64,000 nt of DNA from assembly GCA_036925085.1 (NCBI GenBank), contig JAUPFP010000039.1:621501-685500 (forward strand), read 5' to 3'. Origin of the DNA: Brachycybe producta. Lineage: Eukaryota > Arthropoda > Diplopoda > Playtdesmida > Andrognathidae. Positions 24,201 to 35,392 of the stretch are shown piece by piece. The notes under the pieces are model-generated. The model was not told the DNA's origin. It did not search any database and saw only the letters and a program-made list of their open reading frames with translations. The translations under genes and the position numbers were made by a program. Numbering within the stretch: the first letter of the stretch is position 1; every line of letters starts with the position of its first letter.

Positions 24201-27200
24201 ACCTTCCATTCGGCGTGAGCTTTTCCTCGTAATCCCACTCGAATTGCTTTTATAGGATGAAAAGAAATGAAAGAAAATCCAGACTATGATAAATACTTTC
24301 GGAAGAAAAAAAAATGTGTAGACAACAGATAATGTGAAATAATTAATCCACCAATTTCTATTATAATATATCAATATTTACTTCTCAAAGTTTTATTTTA
24401 AAAGATGTTAAAATGAAAAATATACAGACTGTCTTAGAAATCAACTGGCCACGTGTAAACGCGGCTAAAAGTCGCGTCATGTGGACAGCACAGGCCTGAT
24501 TTTTCGGACAGGTTGTGACTGGCCTGGCCAGACAGGTCGACTTACCCAAGCAGTAGATTTTGAGCCATGCAGTTGGTCAAGTCAGGTGGCTTTCTCCAAT
24601 AACCATTTTTCTTGACTGGCGCGCCTAAACCAGCGTCGCGTGGGCGGTCCCAGGGCCGACTGGCCAAGCTAGTCAGTCAAACTGACGCCAGCCTAACCAG
24701 GTCACACAGTGACCTACAGTTCTGAAGTGTAGGTCACATGCTTGTCACACAAAAATCTATGACTCCCAGCTTGTAAAATTACATTTCTTTGAGGAAAAAT
24801 TAATTATACTTTAAAGCCTAGTTTCCACTGGGGTGAAAATTTGAACTTTTTGAAAATTTCAACTGGTGAAAAATAGTAGAAACACGGTCACCGCCTATGA
24901 TAGTGTATGGGCGGGAGCCACGTTTCCTCTATTTTTCATTAGTTGAAATTTTCAAAAAGTTCAAATTTTCACCTCAGTGGAAACAAGGCTTAAACCTCAC
25001 TTTTTTAACTTTAAATACTTACCAGTTGATTTTAATTCATGTATAACTATATTTAAGTTTCAATTGTTTCTTTTTTTTTAGAAATTCTGAGATATTCAAT
25101 TTTTAAATGACAGACTTTTTATCAAGGGGGGGGGGCAGTGCGTGATGTATTTTAACAATAGATTTGGGACATTTCTATGAGGGGAGGGGGTGAGTTCCCA
25201 TCTGAAACGAAGACAATGTTTAGAGTTGGAGGCTAGCAATGTTTCTGGGCAAAGCGGTTAGAAACACAGGCAGTTAGAAGTAGGTCAGAACTTCAGATGG
25301 CTCCGCCCTTGTTATGACGACAGGCAACTTCTAATTGGCTGGTTATGTAGTCTGACGTTGAAAAGGGCGGAGCATGTGACGTCAGACTGCATAACCAGCC
25401 AATTAGAAGTTGCCTTTGTCATAACAAGGGCGGAGCCAACTGAAGTTCTGACCTATTTCTAACTGCCTGTGTTAGAGACTGTCACCGTCCATATGAGCTA
25501 AACCTTTAGGACTTTGAGCTCAACCACTACAAGTATAGCCGTTTATTTAGTAAACTGAGAATGGTTAATAGTGACTAGCCTCCACCTCCAACCTTTGTCA
25601 TCTTTAAGATGAAAACGTTTCAGATTGGTACAGTCTCTTTTGAGCCAAATATGCATAATGTATGCACATATCATCATATGCAAGATCAAGTCCTATATAT
25701 GTAATACAGTATATGCGTGATCTATAGCTCTGAATGAAAACTTGGTGGGTTTAAATATGGCGCCAGGATTTTGTCTCTTAATAAATCACCAGTCTAGAAA
25801 GATAGAAATGCAACATTTTCTTCACTTACTACAGATGTAGTGTATAAAAAAAAAGTCAGGCAAGTTGCACTTGGGGACAACAACCCACGCAAACCCATTA
25901 AGGACATTTCAATGGGTTTTACACATACAGACACACAGGGGTGGGGGGGGGGGGTTTAACTGCTTTCAAATAGAAACAAAATGATGGATCCGTGTCAGTA
26001 CTAGTACTACACTACTACTGATGCTTGTAACACGAGCGATTATAATACTAAAAAAATGTTACAAAAACCTGTTTGTTAAAACTCTCAGATCCAACTCAAT
26101 TGGTCCGTAGAAAATCTCTACATACAATGAAAAGGCATATTTTTTGGGACCAAATGTCATTAAACCTGTAATCTATTCACATTTTTTTTTCTTTTCATTT
26201 TTCGACATTTTGAAGACAAATTAGACAAACTTACAAAAACAAAATTTCTATATTAATTTGAATCTTAATGAGAAAACAAAATTGCATAAATGATTTTTAT
26301 GATGATTAAATATTTAAAAATTAACTTTTATGACCCTTAAAAAATGCTAATTTGTCAACTTAAAGGTGAAAATAAATGGCCTTTCTTTTAAAAATGATAT
26401 AAATTATTTATTTTTTAAAAAAATAACGTCATTAAATTATAATGTATGCTTCGTATAAACCTTTGTGAACTATTCTACTGTAGTTTCAAAAATAAATCTT
26501 GAAATAATTCTTTAAGTCGTCCCCCCCCCCAAAAAAAACCGCATTTCTAGTTTTTGAATAAATTTACTTCTTATAATAACTTGTGGTCAGCAACGGTCAG
26601 TGATTGGCTCTTTTAAGATGGTTTATGAACAACTGATTTTCGAACTTTGTTTTCTGTCTTTCTGAAGAGAAAAATTAAAGAGAAACTGGAAAGTGTTTTA
26701 AAAAACTAGAAGGGCAACTAAACCACTTAAAGGTATTCACTCTCATGCTGATTTCTTTGAAAATAAACCTTTTATATTGTTTAAAAGTTGTCATTTTTCA
26801 AACTGATATAAAAAGTTTATTTTGAAAGATATCAACATAAAAAATACTCTTGTAAGTGCTTGTGCTACCCTTCTAGTTTCTAATGCACTTCCAAGTGCTT
26901 CTTAATTTTGCTTCTGAAAGTCGAATAATCAGATTTCGAGAGCAGTTTACACTTTAAAACCACTTTAAAGTGAGAAGAAAAAAAAAACGAAAACTGCGTT
27001 TTGAGAAAAATGATATAAAATATTTATTTTCAAAAATAACGTCATTTAAATATTACATGTATGCCAGGTCTGTGTATCTGTCTGAAGTAACGCTGTACAA
27101 CCATTGAAGCACATCGGAATTTATATAAATTTAAATAAATGAATAAATGAACAGCTTTTTCTCTCTCAAGGTCAACTATATGTTGCACCCTTCCCATCCA

Positions 27201-29766
27201 AGAACCCCATGATATTAAATTGGAGACGGGAAAAGGTTGGAAAGTGTAGAGGGGAAGAGAGAGAAACGTGGAGGGGGAAAAAGTGGGAGGGGTGACTGAA
27301 ATTGAAATGAAAGGAGTAAAAAAGGAACAAACGACGCGCATGCGCACAATTGCCTGTGAATTTTGCTCCCATAATATAGACCAACCTATACGCTTGTATA
27401 AACCTTTGCGAACTCTTCTAGTTTCAAAAGTAAATCTTGAAATAATTTTATAAATTGTTTTGCAAAAAAAAAAATGCACTTTAGTTTATGAACAAATTTA
27501 CCTTAAAAATTGTGGGAAAATACAATGTTGTGAAAAAAAACAATGGCCTGACCTCAGTGCTAGCCACAAAGAGTGTGGCAAGACTCAACCACTCATCGCG
27601 ACTGTTATATGTAAAAAAATTACGGTGACAGTGGCTCGTTTGAAGGCCCTCTCTAATAATCTAATGTAATCAATGATCTGAGCCTAAAAACGACCACTTC
27701 ATGTGTCGCCACAAAGTGGTCCGTAATAGCTGGTCTTAAGTTTTTTTTTTTTATTTGGTTATAAGAACTTATAACACTTTGAAAAAGCTGTCAAACACTC
27801 TCTTAATTAAGAAAAGAAAGAAAAAAAACCTAGAAATATTATTATTCTATCTTGGCAACAGAGTGAACCAAACGAATAGAGACATTTTTCAAAGCCAGCA
27901 CTAGCCATTAAAAAACGACGCAAATGGTGACCACATGTGTTCCAAGTATCGAACTATCACATTAATCAGATTTCACACCATATTTTATATATATAATATA
28001 TAAAAGAAAACATAACCATTACATACTGAAATGGATGCTTTTTTTTATATTTCTACTGCGTTAAAATCAATAATCATAAATAAAACATGTGCATTTAAGA
28101 GTAAAAAAAGAAGTTGACTACTAAATTACACCAACTTTTTTTTTTGGGAGGGTGTTTGTTATTTTTATATATATTTCAATGTATGTATATTTAGGTGTAA
28201 GTTAAACATTTAAATAGGCCAAGGTGGAAGATTTTTTTTCTGTGTGTGTTCAGAGGGGTTTTTTTTTTGTGTTTGAATCGATCGAGAACGAACCCATTTT
28301 ACACAGTGGTTTTCACTCACAATAGTGACCGCCAATAATTGGAAAGTCAAAAAACCTATACAAAGGGTCACTCGAAACGTTTACATATTTTTTTTGGGTT
28401 CATGTTCACGGTTAAAATTGAAAAAATGGATATCTGAGGGAGCGTTCACATTGGAGTGAACGCCACGCTCACGCGCACTCATAATGACCGCCCGTAATCT
28501 TCCCCGAGAATAGTTTGAGCGTTCGAACTTGAGGAAATCGGCCAGAATACTAAAATCTAGACTCAAGACGAGAGCGTTGGTGTGACTACCTTGGAGCCGG
28601 CCATAAGTATGTGAAATATGACTACGGCCCACCTGCCATTAGGCTTTAGACCACCCATGTCCAATGGCACATCCACCAAACCAATATCCATCAACTGAGC
28701 AACCTCACAGCCAAAAAATTAATATGTGCTGGCACCTAGGTTATCTCTAAAGAAGTGTTCCCAAATAAGTTACATGTTAGTATGAATGTCAGTTCTCAGC
28801 TGAGAATGCGGGCCATGAATGTGTGTGTCCCGAGAGCATAAGCGTGGCTAAGAACTTGACCGATAGCGTGAAACAACTGTATGTTCAGAGATATGAAGAC
28901 ATGAAGTTCACGAATGGATGGCCAAGCCTGGTGTAGTCATTTTAAAATTTGACATTTATCACTCGCCCTCCTCCGTCACCTGAAACCGAATGCCGACCGC
29001 TAATCCTGTGGGCCATTGGTGTAGCTAGGTTTTTGGTGGCTGGGTCAGCCCCCCCCCCCCCCCCCCAAATTACTTTTTTTTAAATAATATAGAAATTCAT
29101 AAATAAACCAAAATACGCGTTTTACAGTCAAAGAACTTTGTTAGAGGCTAGAATTTAGAGTTGAAACTAGTATCAAGAATAGCATTAGCTTTCTTCTGGT
29201 TTTTAATCCGAAAATCTAAAAATTAAATTATAAAAATTAAAAATTAAAGAATGGCTTCTGGGGGGGTCTTGGAGTTTCTATCAGAACGGCATCCCGGCAG
29301 TGCTTAATGCTATGCTGAATGCTATGCTCTGCAGACGTTTTTTGTTCTGGTAAAAATGTTGACGCAAAAATGACCTGTTTTGAGAGGATTTTTTTTTCAT
29401 TGACATTTCATGAAAAACTAATCTTTCCTTTTTGCAAACTGTCCATCATGCCACCGGCTGGCCACTGGCTGTGGGTGCCACTTCACCGAGAGATGTAATT
29501 GTTGGCAAAACATTCTGAGTGATCCTCTTTACAATGTTTCAAATCTTTGTATATATATTTGGTAACAAAAGAAGAGTTTTTACAGAGAAAAAGAATCATT
29601 GAAATTAAGTCTTCAATCTGAGCTCCTATTTGTAGTCTTTTTTTGGTGTGCGTGTTTGTTATCTGAGCACAATTACTTTCGAAAATGATGACATCAATGA
29701 TGAAGTGGTTCGTTGGTTACGAAAAGGTGGTGGTGGTGGTGGTGGTGGGTGATATCTAATAAAGTG

Positions 29767-29800
<34 letters not shown>

Positions 29801-30148
29801 CACTTCATTAAGGCTTCCAACTTTACCAAAGTACCATTTCCAATAACACCCAACAACAACAAAAAAAGTAGTTTAAATTACCTTGCCTAATTGCCTAATG
29901 TGCCTACAGCAACAGAGTGAGAAATAAAAAAAACACAACACACATACACACTGGGACCCCCATCCCCCCCCCCCCTTTTTATGCTGTTGTTTTTTATCCT
30001 CATTAGCAACATGATTATTATTATTATTATTATTACCTCTGAGTTTGAAATTCTCCACAGTGTCCAATACAACGTGTCCAGCAAGTGTCTCTCCTGCATA
30101 GTACATCTCCTTTTCTAATCGGATATCAAATTCCCGGATGTAATCCAT
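15694..30148 (-). CDS. Alpha-arrestin (arrestin domain-containing protein, ARRD-17-like)
   Basis: Seven exons on the minus strand (30148-30037, 24246-24124, 23996-23770, 23027-22848, 20822-20625, 19573-19459, 16082-15694) join in phase to 447 residues. Seen: an arrestin-N fold from MDYIREFDIRLEKEMYYAG through FPFRFQLPESSLPCSFE; RYYVRVTIDIPYASPPQG; a cysteine cluster TCCLCCKRGP (166-170); then an arrestin-C domain with VEYFIDHGVLG and GVCRLVHIHYVLK. The tail has GGMYIGPEFQLGQVYDG, a Gly6 run (387-392) and a Ser-rich end. Known: alpha-arrestins are cytosolic adaptors that often recruit NEDD4-type ubiquitin ligases through PPxY motifs. No PPxY is present here; the nearest is VPPF at 397-400. Start: Met at 30148 follows an in-frame TAA at 30166-30164, and an acceptor near 30182 suggests a 5' untranslated exon beginning at 30181, with the rest upstream. 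Introns reach 5.8 kb. Confidence 0.92.
16236..16726. repeat. 490-base inverted repeat in the last arrestin intron
   Basis: The left arm (about 16236-16447) begins CGCGGCAGTCGTGAGTAGGG and includes GCTCAGAAAAGGAGAAAAAG; the right arm (about 16500-16726) is its imperfect complement, ending CCCCCTACTTACATCCGCG. The unpaired centre is about 50 bases. Arms exceed 200 bases. Best read as a non-autonomous foldback or MITE. Confidence 0.7.
18216..18280. repeat. (AT)n microsatellite
   Basis: About 32 uninterrupted AT dinucleotides within an arrestin intron. Confidence 0.98.
18736..18800. repeat. Short perfect-ended hairpin
   Basis: CAGCCTAAAAGTTGGCAATC and its near complement GATTGCCTACTTTCAGGCTG lie about 23 bases apart. 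The GGCAATCACTG word recurs in the ends of the element at 46235-46503. Confidence 0.5.
19640..19770. mobile_element. Small palindromic element family M
   Basis: GATTAGAGGTTAGAGTT on the left pairs with ACTCTAGCCTCTAACTC on the right across about 50 bases. Related pieces are at 9425-9480, 13300-13345, 29130-29200 and 30424-30538. Confidence 0.45.
20280..20550. mobile_element. Family E palindromic MITE in an arrestin intron
   Basis: Arms carry AAAACTAGAAGGGTAACTCA and its complement AACGTTCTAGTTTTTAACAC around TGAAAGATATCAACAT. It lies between the arrestin exons at 19573 and 20625. Confidence 0.6.
21653..22588. mobile_element. Possible degraded mariner-type element
   Basis: TACAGCATGTCCCAATAATA at the left pairs loosely with TTTTATTGGGTCACCTTGTA at the right, typical mariner-style ends bounded by TA. 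The interior carries a family E fragment near 22010-22050 and no transposase frame. The pairing of these two ends is uncertain. Confidence 0.3.
23080..23335. mobile_element. Palindromic element in an arrestin intron
   Basis: CTTCAAAACGTCACATGTTC near 23105 is complemented by GACATGTGACGTTTTGAAG near 23300, with T-rich and A-rich outer flanks. Length about 255 bases; it lies between arrestin exons 3 and 4. Confidence 0.55.
24815..24990. mobile_element. PIF/Harbinger-like MITE family C copy 1
   Basis: Inverted ends of about 70 bases (AGCCTAGTTTCCACTG / CAGTGGAAACAAGGCT) are flanked by TAA on both sides (24812-24814 and 24991-24993), matching the 3-base TWA duplication of PIF/Harbinger elements. 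A second copy is at 51494-51673, also with TAA. Confidence 0.7.
25195..25635. mobile_element. Palindromic element interrupted by an ACAGGC-ended MITE
   Basis: AGTTGGAGGCTAGCAATG left of the inner MITE is matched by the complement TGACTAGCCTCCACCTCCAAC on its right, and CATCTGAAACG by CGTTTCAGATTGG. The outer palindrome was therefore present before the element at 25266-25470 landed in it. Confidence 0.45.
25266..25470. mobile_element. ACAGGC-ended palindromic MITE (family A) copy 1
   Basis: Ends ACAGGC/GCCTGT are flanked by 9-base duplications GTTAGAAAC (25257-25265) and GTTAGAGAC (25471-25479), one mismatch. The stem of about 80 bases includes GGCTCCGCCC; the core has TCTGACGTT and GGGCGGAGC. 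The outer stem, AGTTAGAAGTAGGTCAGAAC, is unique to this copy. Lies in arrestin intron 1. The 9-base duplication suggests a Mutator-like or Merlin-like mobiliser, which is inference. Confidence 0.85.
26620..26975. mobile_element. Family E palindromic MITE, long form
   Basis: One of the fullest copies: TTTATGAACAACTGATTTTC and CTGTCTTTCTGAAGAG precede the AACTAGAAGGGCAACTAAAC arm; the right side returns through CTACCCTTCTAGTTTCTAAT to TTTACACTTTAAAACCACTT. Confidence 0.65.
27050..27370 (+). mobile_element. Non-autonomous Helitron copy H1 (3' end missing)
   Basis: It shares GTAACGCTGTACAACCATTG, GGAATTTATATAAATTTAAA, ATGTTGCACCCTTCCCATCC and ACGACGCGCATGCGCAC with the three copies at 50 and 60 kb. 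The match ends at TTTTGCTCCC, just where the terminal hairpin should begin, so the CTAG end is absent. Confidence 0.65.
29727..29799. repeat. (TGG)n and (CA)n microsatellites
   Basis: A GTGGTGGTGG tract at 29727-29747 is followed by about 16 CA dinucleotides at 29768-29799, in arrestin intron 1. Confidence 0.95.
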
Positions 30149-30163
30149 TTTATTCTCCTTCAA

Positions 30164-30172
30164 TTACGTCAT
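30164..30172 (-). promoter_or_regulatory. Two-codon upstream ORF before the arrestin start
   Basis: On the minus strand ATG ACG TAA ends 15 bases before the arrestin ATG at 30148. If the 5' untranslated exon begins at the acceptor near 30182, this minimal ORF is in the mRNA and could lower initiation. Function is inferred from position only. Confidence 0.3.
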
Positions 30173-30423
30173 CACTCTCCTCTGAAAATCATAATAAATA
30201 GAAATAATTGTAATTGGGTCAGTAACCCTTTCTTCTTTTTTTGTTTTAAAGAGAAAATGCAATTTCAAATGGCACAAATAATGCTTGCATTTGGAAACTA
30301 AAGAAAAAGCTGCAAAAAAAAATGTCAAAGGGAAGTTAAAACAACACTACTTATAGGGTCAAGGATTTGTATTCACTATATCAAGCAAATGCTTCTCAAT
30401 TTGTGAACATAACTTCAATAATA

Positions 30424-30538
30424 TTATGCGTTTTAAAATCAAAAAGGCTGGTTAGAGGCTAGATTGTCTGGTTATTATCAGTTGTCAACTAGAGTTCTAG
30501 CCTCTAATCTGTGTTTTTCATTGAAAAACCCATAATTG
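30424..30538. mobile_element. Small palindromic element family M, best copy
   Basis: ATTATGCGTTTT at the left and AAAACCCATAAT at the right are inverted ends; inside, GTTAGAGGCTAGA pairs with TTCTAGCCTCTAA. Length about 115 bases. Confidence 0.55.
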
Positions 30539-30552
30539 TTGGTTGATTTAAA

Positions 30553-30785
30553 TGCAGACGCCCCGGTGGCTGATTGGGTCCCCCGGTTCGATTCCTGGTT
30601 GGTGCAGGGTTGTTGTTGTTTGTTTTTCATACTTTCTCAGGAATGACGTCAGATGACGTCAGGTAGGGCAGCCGGTCGTAAAAACACATCGTCCCATTCT
30701 GGCGCTCCATCTCTCATCACTCGTTATTAACATTTACCGACCACGCTCTATGCGGGACGTGGTCCAGGGAAAGAACAAGTTGATC
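30553..30785 (+). mobile_element. tRNA-derived SINE
   Basis: An A-box-like CGGTGGCTGATTGGGTC is followed by a B box CGGTTCGATTCCTGG. The body contains GACGTCAGATGACGTCAGG, AGCCGGTCGTAAAA and CGACCACGCTCTATGCGG, ending GTGGTCCAGGGAAAG. It lacks an A tail. It lies about 400 bases upstream of the arrestin start codon. Confidence 0.65.
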
Positions 30786-31378
30786 TAAACGGAATTGTTA
30801 CTTCAAAATTGGCCCTTGGACCACATATGTTTTGACAAAAAGACCCAATAACTTTAACAACAGTATTTATATAAAAAAAAAAAGGTCAATTTGTGTTAGC
30901 TTCTCGTTTTAAGCAATTTTAACTTTAACAATAATAAAATTTGCCACCTTCTTCACCCAAAAAAAGAAGAACTTTTAAATAGAGAATAATAGAAGAAGCC
31001 ATAATTGTCTTTTCTGCCTTAATTTGGCGCCATCTGCAATAGCTCACTAATAAAGAAAAAACCACGTTTAATTTATTAGTGCTTTGATTCAATGTGGCTC
31101 CAAAACGTATGGCTTCATTAGCATTTTGAAGCTATAGTCGTAATTTTGTTCTTCTCTAATTTTACAACTTCTATAATTTTATTATTTGTTAAAAGTTAAA
31201 TTGCTTAAATTTAGAAAAAAAAAGTCATTCAAGAATGAAATAGATTCTGAAAAGAAATGTGGTTAGTAATTAGAAGAGCAAAAGGCCCTGTTTTCACTTG
31301 ACAAAAATAAAGATGAAAATCCATTTTAAGCTAAAAAAAAAATTGTCGACGAATTTTAACTAGATGAATTCGTTTTTT

Positions 31379-32185
31379 TAACATCATTTTAACATCGCAA
31401 AATCACTTCGAAAAAGCTCCGCAAAGAGCGCTAGCATCGTTTTTCTATTAATCCCATAGACCCGATGTTAAAGAAGAAACGTCAGTTTTTAAAATTTACA
31501 CAGTCGCGGCGGCAATATGTTTATTTTTCATATTTAAAGTTGTCCAATTTTGATGGTTCAAAGTTCAATGTGCACCTTAAATATATACGGATCGAGTGAT
31601 AGGAATGACAAAAAATTGGTAAGTGTGCTTCTATTTTTAAAAACTATTTCAAAATCGCGAATTTCTAACTCGTATGTTAAACTCCATTGAGTACGCCCAA
31701 ATAAGAAAAAAAATCACCCATTAAAATGCTCGTAAAAATATTTTTTTTAAAAAAAAAACCAGTACGTGCGCCAATGTGTTGGCTTCACTGTCGTTTAATT
31801 GTGGTTTTTTGAAATTATTTTTACGTAATTTTACCAACATTTTAATGGATGTTTTTTTCTTATTTGGGCGTACTCAACGGAGTTTAACATACGAGTTAGA
31901 AATTCGCGATTTTGAAATAAGTTTTGAAAAATAGAACCGCACTTACCAATTTTTTGTCATTCTATCACTCGATCAGCATATATTTAAGGTGCACGTTGCA
32001 CTTTTAAAACAAAATATTGGACAACTTTAAGTATGAAAAATAAACATATTGCCGTCGCGACTGTGTATTTTAAAAATTAAAGTATTTTCTTTAACATCAG
32101 GTCTATGGGCTCAATAGCAAAACGATGCTAGCCTTCTTTGCTGAGTTTTATCGAAGTAATTTTGCGATGTAGCCTCATAATGTTA
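31379..32185. repeat. 800-base inverted repeat upstream of the arrestin gene
   Basis: The left arm (about 31379-31748) starts AACATCATTTTAACATCGC; the right arm (about 31800-32185) is its complement and ends GCGATG...CATAATGTT. Matching blocks include AGTGATAGGAATGACAAAAA against TTTTTGTCATTCTATCACT, and AACTCGTATGTTAAACTCC against GGAGTTTAACATACGAGTT. The unpaired centre is about 50 bases. No ORF of note. Confidence 0.85.
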
Positions 32186-34730
32186 GATTTTTCTTTGGTT
32201 TCAGTGAGTTTCTGTATGTAAATTCTCTCTACGTGTTAAAATCCCTTAACCGAGATTCGCCTCCGGGACTCACGTACAGCACCACAAGCAGAGGCTATTT
32301 TCACTCAGCCACCGGGGCGTCGACCTTTAAGAAAAGTCAAGTGACTTGAGCTACTAATAAATAGCAAGCAAGCTAAGGTCGTGCCATTATGGGAAAGAAT
32401 AGTGATTTTCAAAAAGCAACAACCTATAGAAAAACACAAGAAAAATAAAATTCCACTTGTTACATGTTTGATACCCAATGTTAAACAAAAAAAAGTGTAA
32501 TTCGAGAACAATCCAATTGTATAGGCATCCAATGTGTAGTTGGCTACTTGACACACACAGCTTTACTAGAAAACCAGAATAAACTGGTGAGAAAAATACT
32601 GCACCCTTTTCTCTCCATCTATCCTTCACCCATCCACACGATCAATAAATAGATAGATACTGTTAGACCCATTGTGCACAGGAATGAACAGACTCAGTGT
32701 ACACAAATACTACTTAAAAATGGTAAGCTGTGCAAACACTCACTTCCTGACATAGGATGTACAAAGAAAAGAGGGGGAAAAAAATAAACCCCACCTCCCA
32801 ACAAAAAAAAATAATACATGTGGTAGAAAATCAAGCTATCAGAAGGAGAAAAAAATTCCTATTTGGTCTACACAGTTAGCCTCTTACCTATAGGCTCAAT
32901 GCCAATGAGTAACCAACACCGACTACAAAAAGAGCAAACTCGACATTTGACTCTACCACTGCGTCTGCCGGCCGCACACTCTTGGTTGCCAGACGCATAC
33001 GCATCAAAGGAAACTGCTCAAATAAAGAACTATTGAAAGCAGTCTGGCCGCAGGTTGCGAGGACGCAAGACACCGTCTGCAGACGCGCCGAAAGAATCCC
33101 ACCTTAACAAGCATTTGTCACCTTTAACCCACTTTGTAAAAGGTTCCAACGAACAAATCCGGCAGCCGATCCATCTGTTAAGAATATGGCTCCGTTATTC
33201 TACAAACTTTATTCATTTGCAAATATGGATGTTCACCAAACTGGCGGACAGACAAAAGCATCCGTGTTTCCTCAAATGTATATGAAGCTTTTAAGTGTCA
33301 TCTAAAACCCCTTCTTGAGTGTCTTGTCTCCTCTCTAAAATGTCCACAGATCTCAACAATCATAAAGACTATGAATCAGTAAAGTCAATAAGCAACATCT
33401 CTTGATAGCAGTATTGTCTACCACATATATTTATACAAAATGGAGAAAAGACCTTAAACACTAACCCCCCTTACGAGTTTATCCCTGCTTGCTTTTTTTT
33501 TTCTCTCTCTCTCCTTGCAACAACTCTTTTATTATACAACAGCACCACCATCCCTCCCACCATTCCTCGGTAGTTTTAAGTTATGGGATCATAAAGATAG
33601 ACGAAATAGGCAGAAACGTGCACCAGCTGGCTGTGAATCGTAAAGATCCATCGTATTGTCGCAATACACATATATAAGTTCTACATAGTTACAAAAGTGT
33701 ACATTACTTATATAGCGAGGGAAAATGTGTTTCTAGAGACGATCATTATGCCATTGTCTTATACATATACGGAACTATGCATATTTTAAAATTCCGAAAG
33801 AAAGACACAAATATTTCTACCGGTTTCCTCTCAAACACTGAAACTGAAATCATTAAATTCAAAAAATACATTTTTTGCCAACAAAAAAAAGTAGTCCTAC
33901 TCACTATTTTTATTCAGTTTCTTATAAATCTTATAAATGAAATAAATATTAAAAATGCAAAATATTCAAGAAAAGTGTTAATTTAATGCTAATTAAAAAA
34001 TGTAATTTATATAGCAAAAGAACAATTTAATTCTCGAGGCCATTAATTAATACCTCAAGTCATCAAAGTAATAAACAATAAAAAAAATGCAAAATCAAAA
34101 ACAATTCGAAGAATTTGTTTCTGACCAAAAAAAAAAGTTTTCCCGAAGGCCTTTGCAGCCCATAACATAATGAAAACTGAAAACAAAAGCAAATGTGTAA
34201 ATCTTTATGCTGCTGTCCGCACATGCATTGTCACCCTGACCATAGCAGTGTTGTACTTCCCTAGATTCCCTATTGTATTTCAGAGCTCTTTTTTTTCGGA
34301 GCACTTCGAAATAATGTTAAAAACATTATTATTTCAGAGTATTCGGATTTTCCACTCTGAAACGGCAGTTTTCGGAAGAAAAAACTTCCAAAAACTATCA
34401 TTTCTGAGTGTTTCATTCAGCTGTAGCAAGGCCTTTAAAAGAAATTAGTTCAGAACCACCAAGATTATTTCAACTAAACCAGAAAACATTGTAATTGTTA
34501 TTAATTTAAATTTTGAGGTGTTTTGACAATTACATTTCACATACTACAATTACATTTTTGTCTCTCTGCAACCGGCCTTCTTGACTGCTTGCAGGAGTAA
34601 TTTTCCAAATTCAAATTGAAATGGAGTTGATTAAAAAGTGAACTGTGTATGTGTAGCCTGTGTTTATTTTGTTCTGATAAAGAAAAGGTTGCCTGCCCAT
34701 AATCTCTTTTCTAGCAGTCAATATGATGCA
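32186..34730. other. No gene seen; AT-rich DNA
   Basis: No exon-like conserved reading frame on either strand. A GC-richer patch at 32965-33092 has GCGTCTGCCGGCCGCACAC on the left and a complementary-looking GTCTGCAGACGCGCC on the right, perhaps a small palindromic element. The remainder is simple A/T-rich sequence. Confidence 0.5.
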
Positions 34731-34939
34731 ACAGGCAATTAAAAAACGGGATGAACAGAAGTTGGCTCCGTTCTTTTTTTTGACGACTGGCAACTTCTAA
34801 TTGGTTGGTTATGTAGACTGACGTCAAATGCTCCGCCCTTTTCAATGTCGAACCACACAACAAACCAATTAGAAGTTGCCATTCGTCTTAAAAAAAGGGC
34901 GGAGCAAACTTCTGTTCATCCCGTTTTCTAATTGCCTGT
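34731..34939. mobile_element. Family A palindromic MITE copy 2
   Basis: A perfect 9-base duplication TATGATGCA flanks it (34722-34730, 34940-34948). Stem: AATTAAAAAACGGGATGAAC, then GAAGTTGGCTCCG. Core contains CTGACGTCAAATGCTCCGCC. Confidence 0.9.
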
Positions 34940-35033
34940 TATGATGCAAGCCTAACATTTTTTTTATCAAACCACTTCCTCTCCCTCTGACGTCCTAAAT
35001 TCCAACTAACACTGGCGACTGTAAAAAAAATAT

Positions 35034-35392
35034 ACAGGCATCTGTAGACAGCTTCAAAATTTTTTTTGGCTCCGCCCTTTTCATGAGCGTCAGACCACAT
35101 ATCAATCAATTAGAAATAAAAATGGCGGGGCATGTGACATCAAACCCAGTAAACAAACCAATTAGAAATGGATGACGCTCATAAAAGGTCGGAGCAAAAA
35201 AAATTCTGAAGCTGTCTACAGAACAGGCATTTAGAAATCGGGACGAACTTCAGTTGGCTCCGCCCTTTTTATGACGCACGGCAACTTCTAATTGGTTGGT
35301 TGTGTGGTTCGACGTTGAAAAGGGGCGGAGCATGTGATGTCAGACTACATAACCGACCAGTTAGAAGTTGCGTTCGTCATAAAAAGGCCTGT
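35034..35392. mobile_element. Composite of two abutting family A MITEs (copies 3 and 4)
   Basis: Copy 3 (35034-35222) has stem ATCTGTAGACAGCTTC and loses its final GCCTGT where copy 4 (35223-35392) starts with ACAGGCATTTAGAAATCGGG. The outer flanks AAAAAATAT and AAAAATATA nearly match, so the pair may have moved or been rearranged as one unit. Copy 4 also lacks most of its right outer stem. Confidence 0.7.

Noticed and set aside
24440-24720. GC-richer patch with CTGGCC/GGCCAG words in arrestin intron 1
   Set aside because: No exon signals or conserved frame; may be an old element, but I could not define ends.
27172-27384. Similar Phe/Ser/Pro-rich minus-strand frames at 27.2, 50.1, 59.9 and 60.3 kb
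   Set aside because: They recur because they are the antisense of the Helitron body; no start context or domain supports a protein.
28420-28960. GC-richer patch, considered as an extra arrestin exon
   Set aside because: Frames on both strands lack arrestin features, and the flanking exons already join in phase without it.
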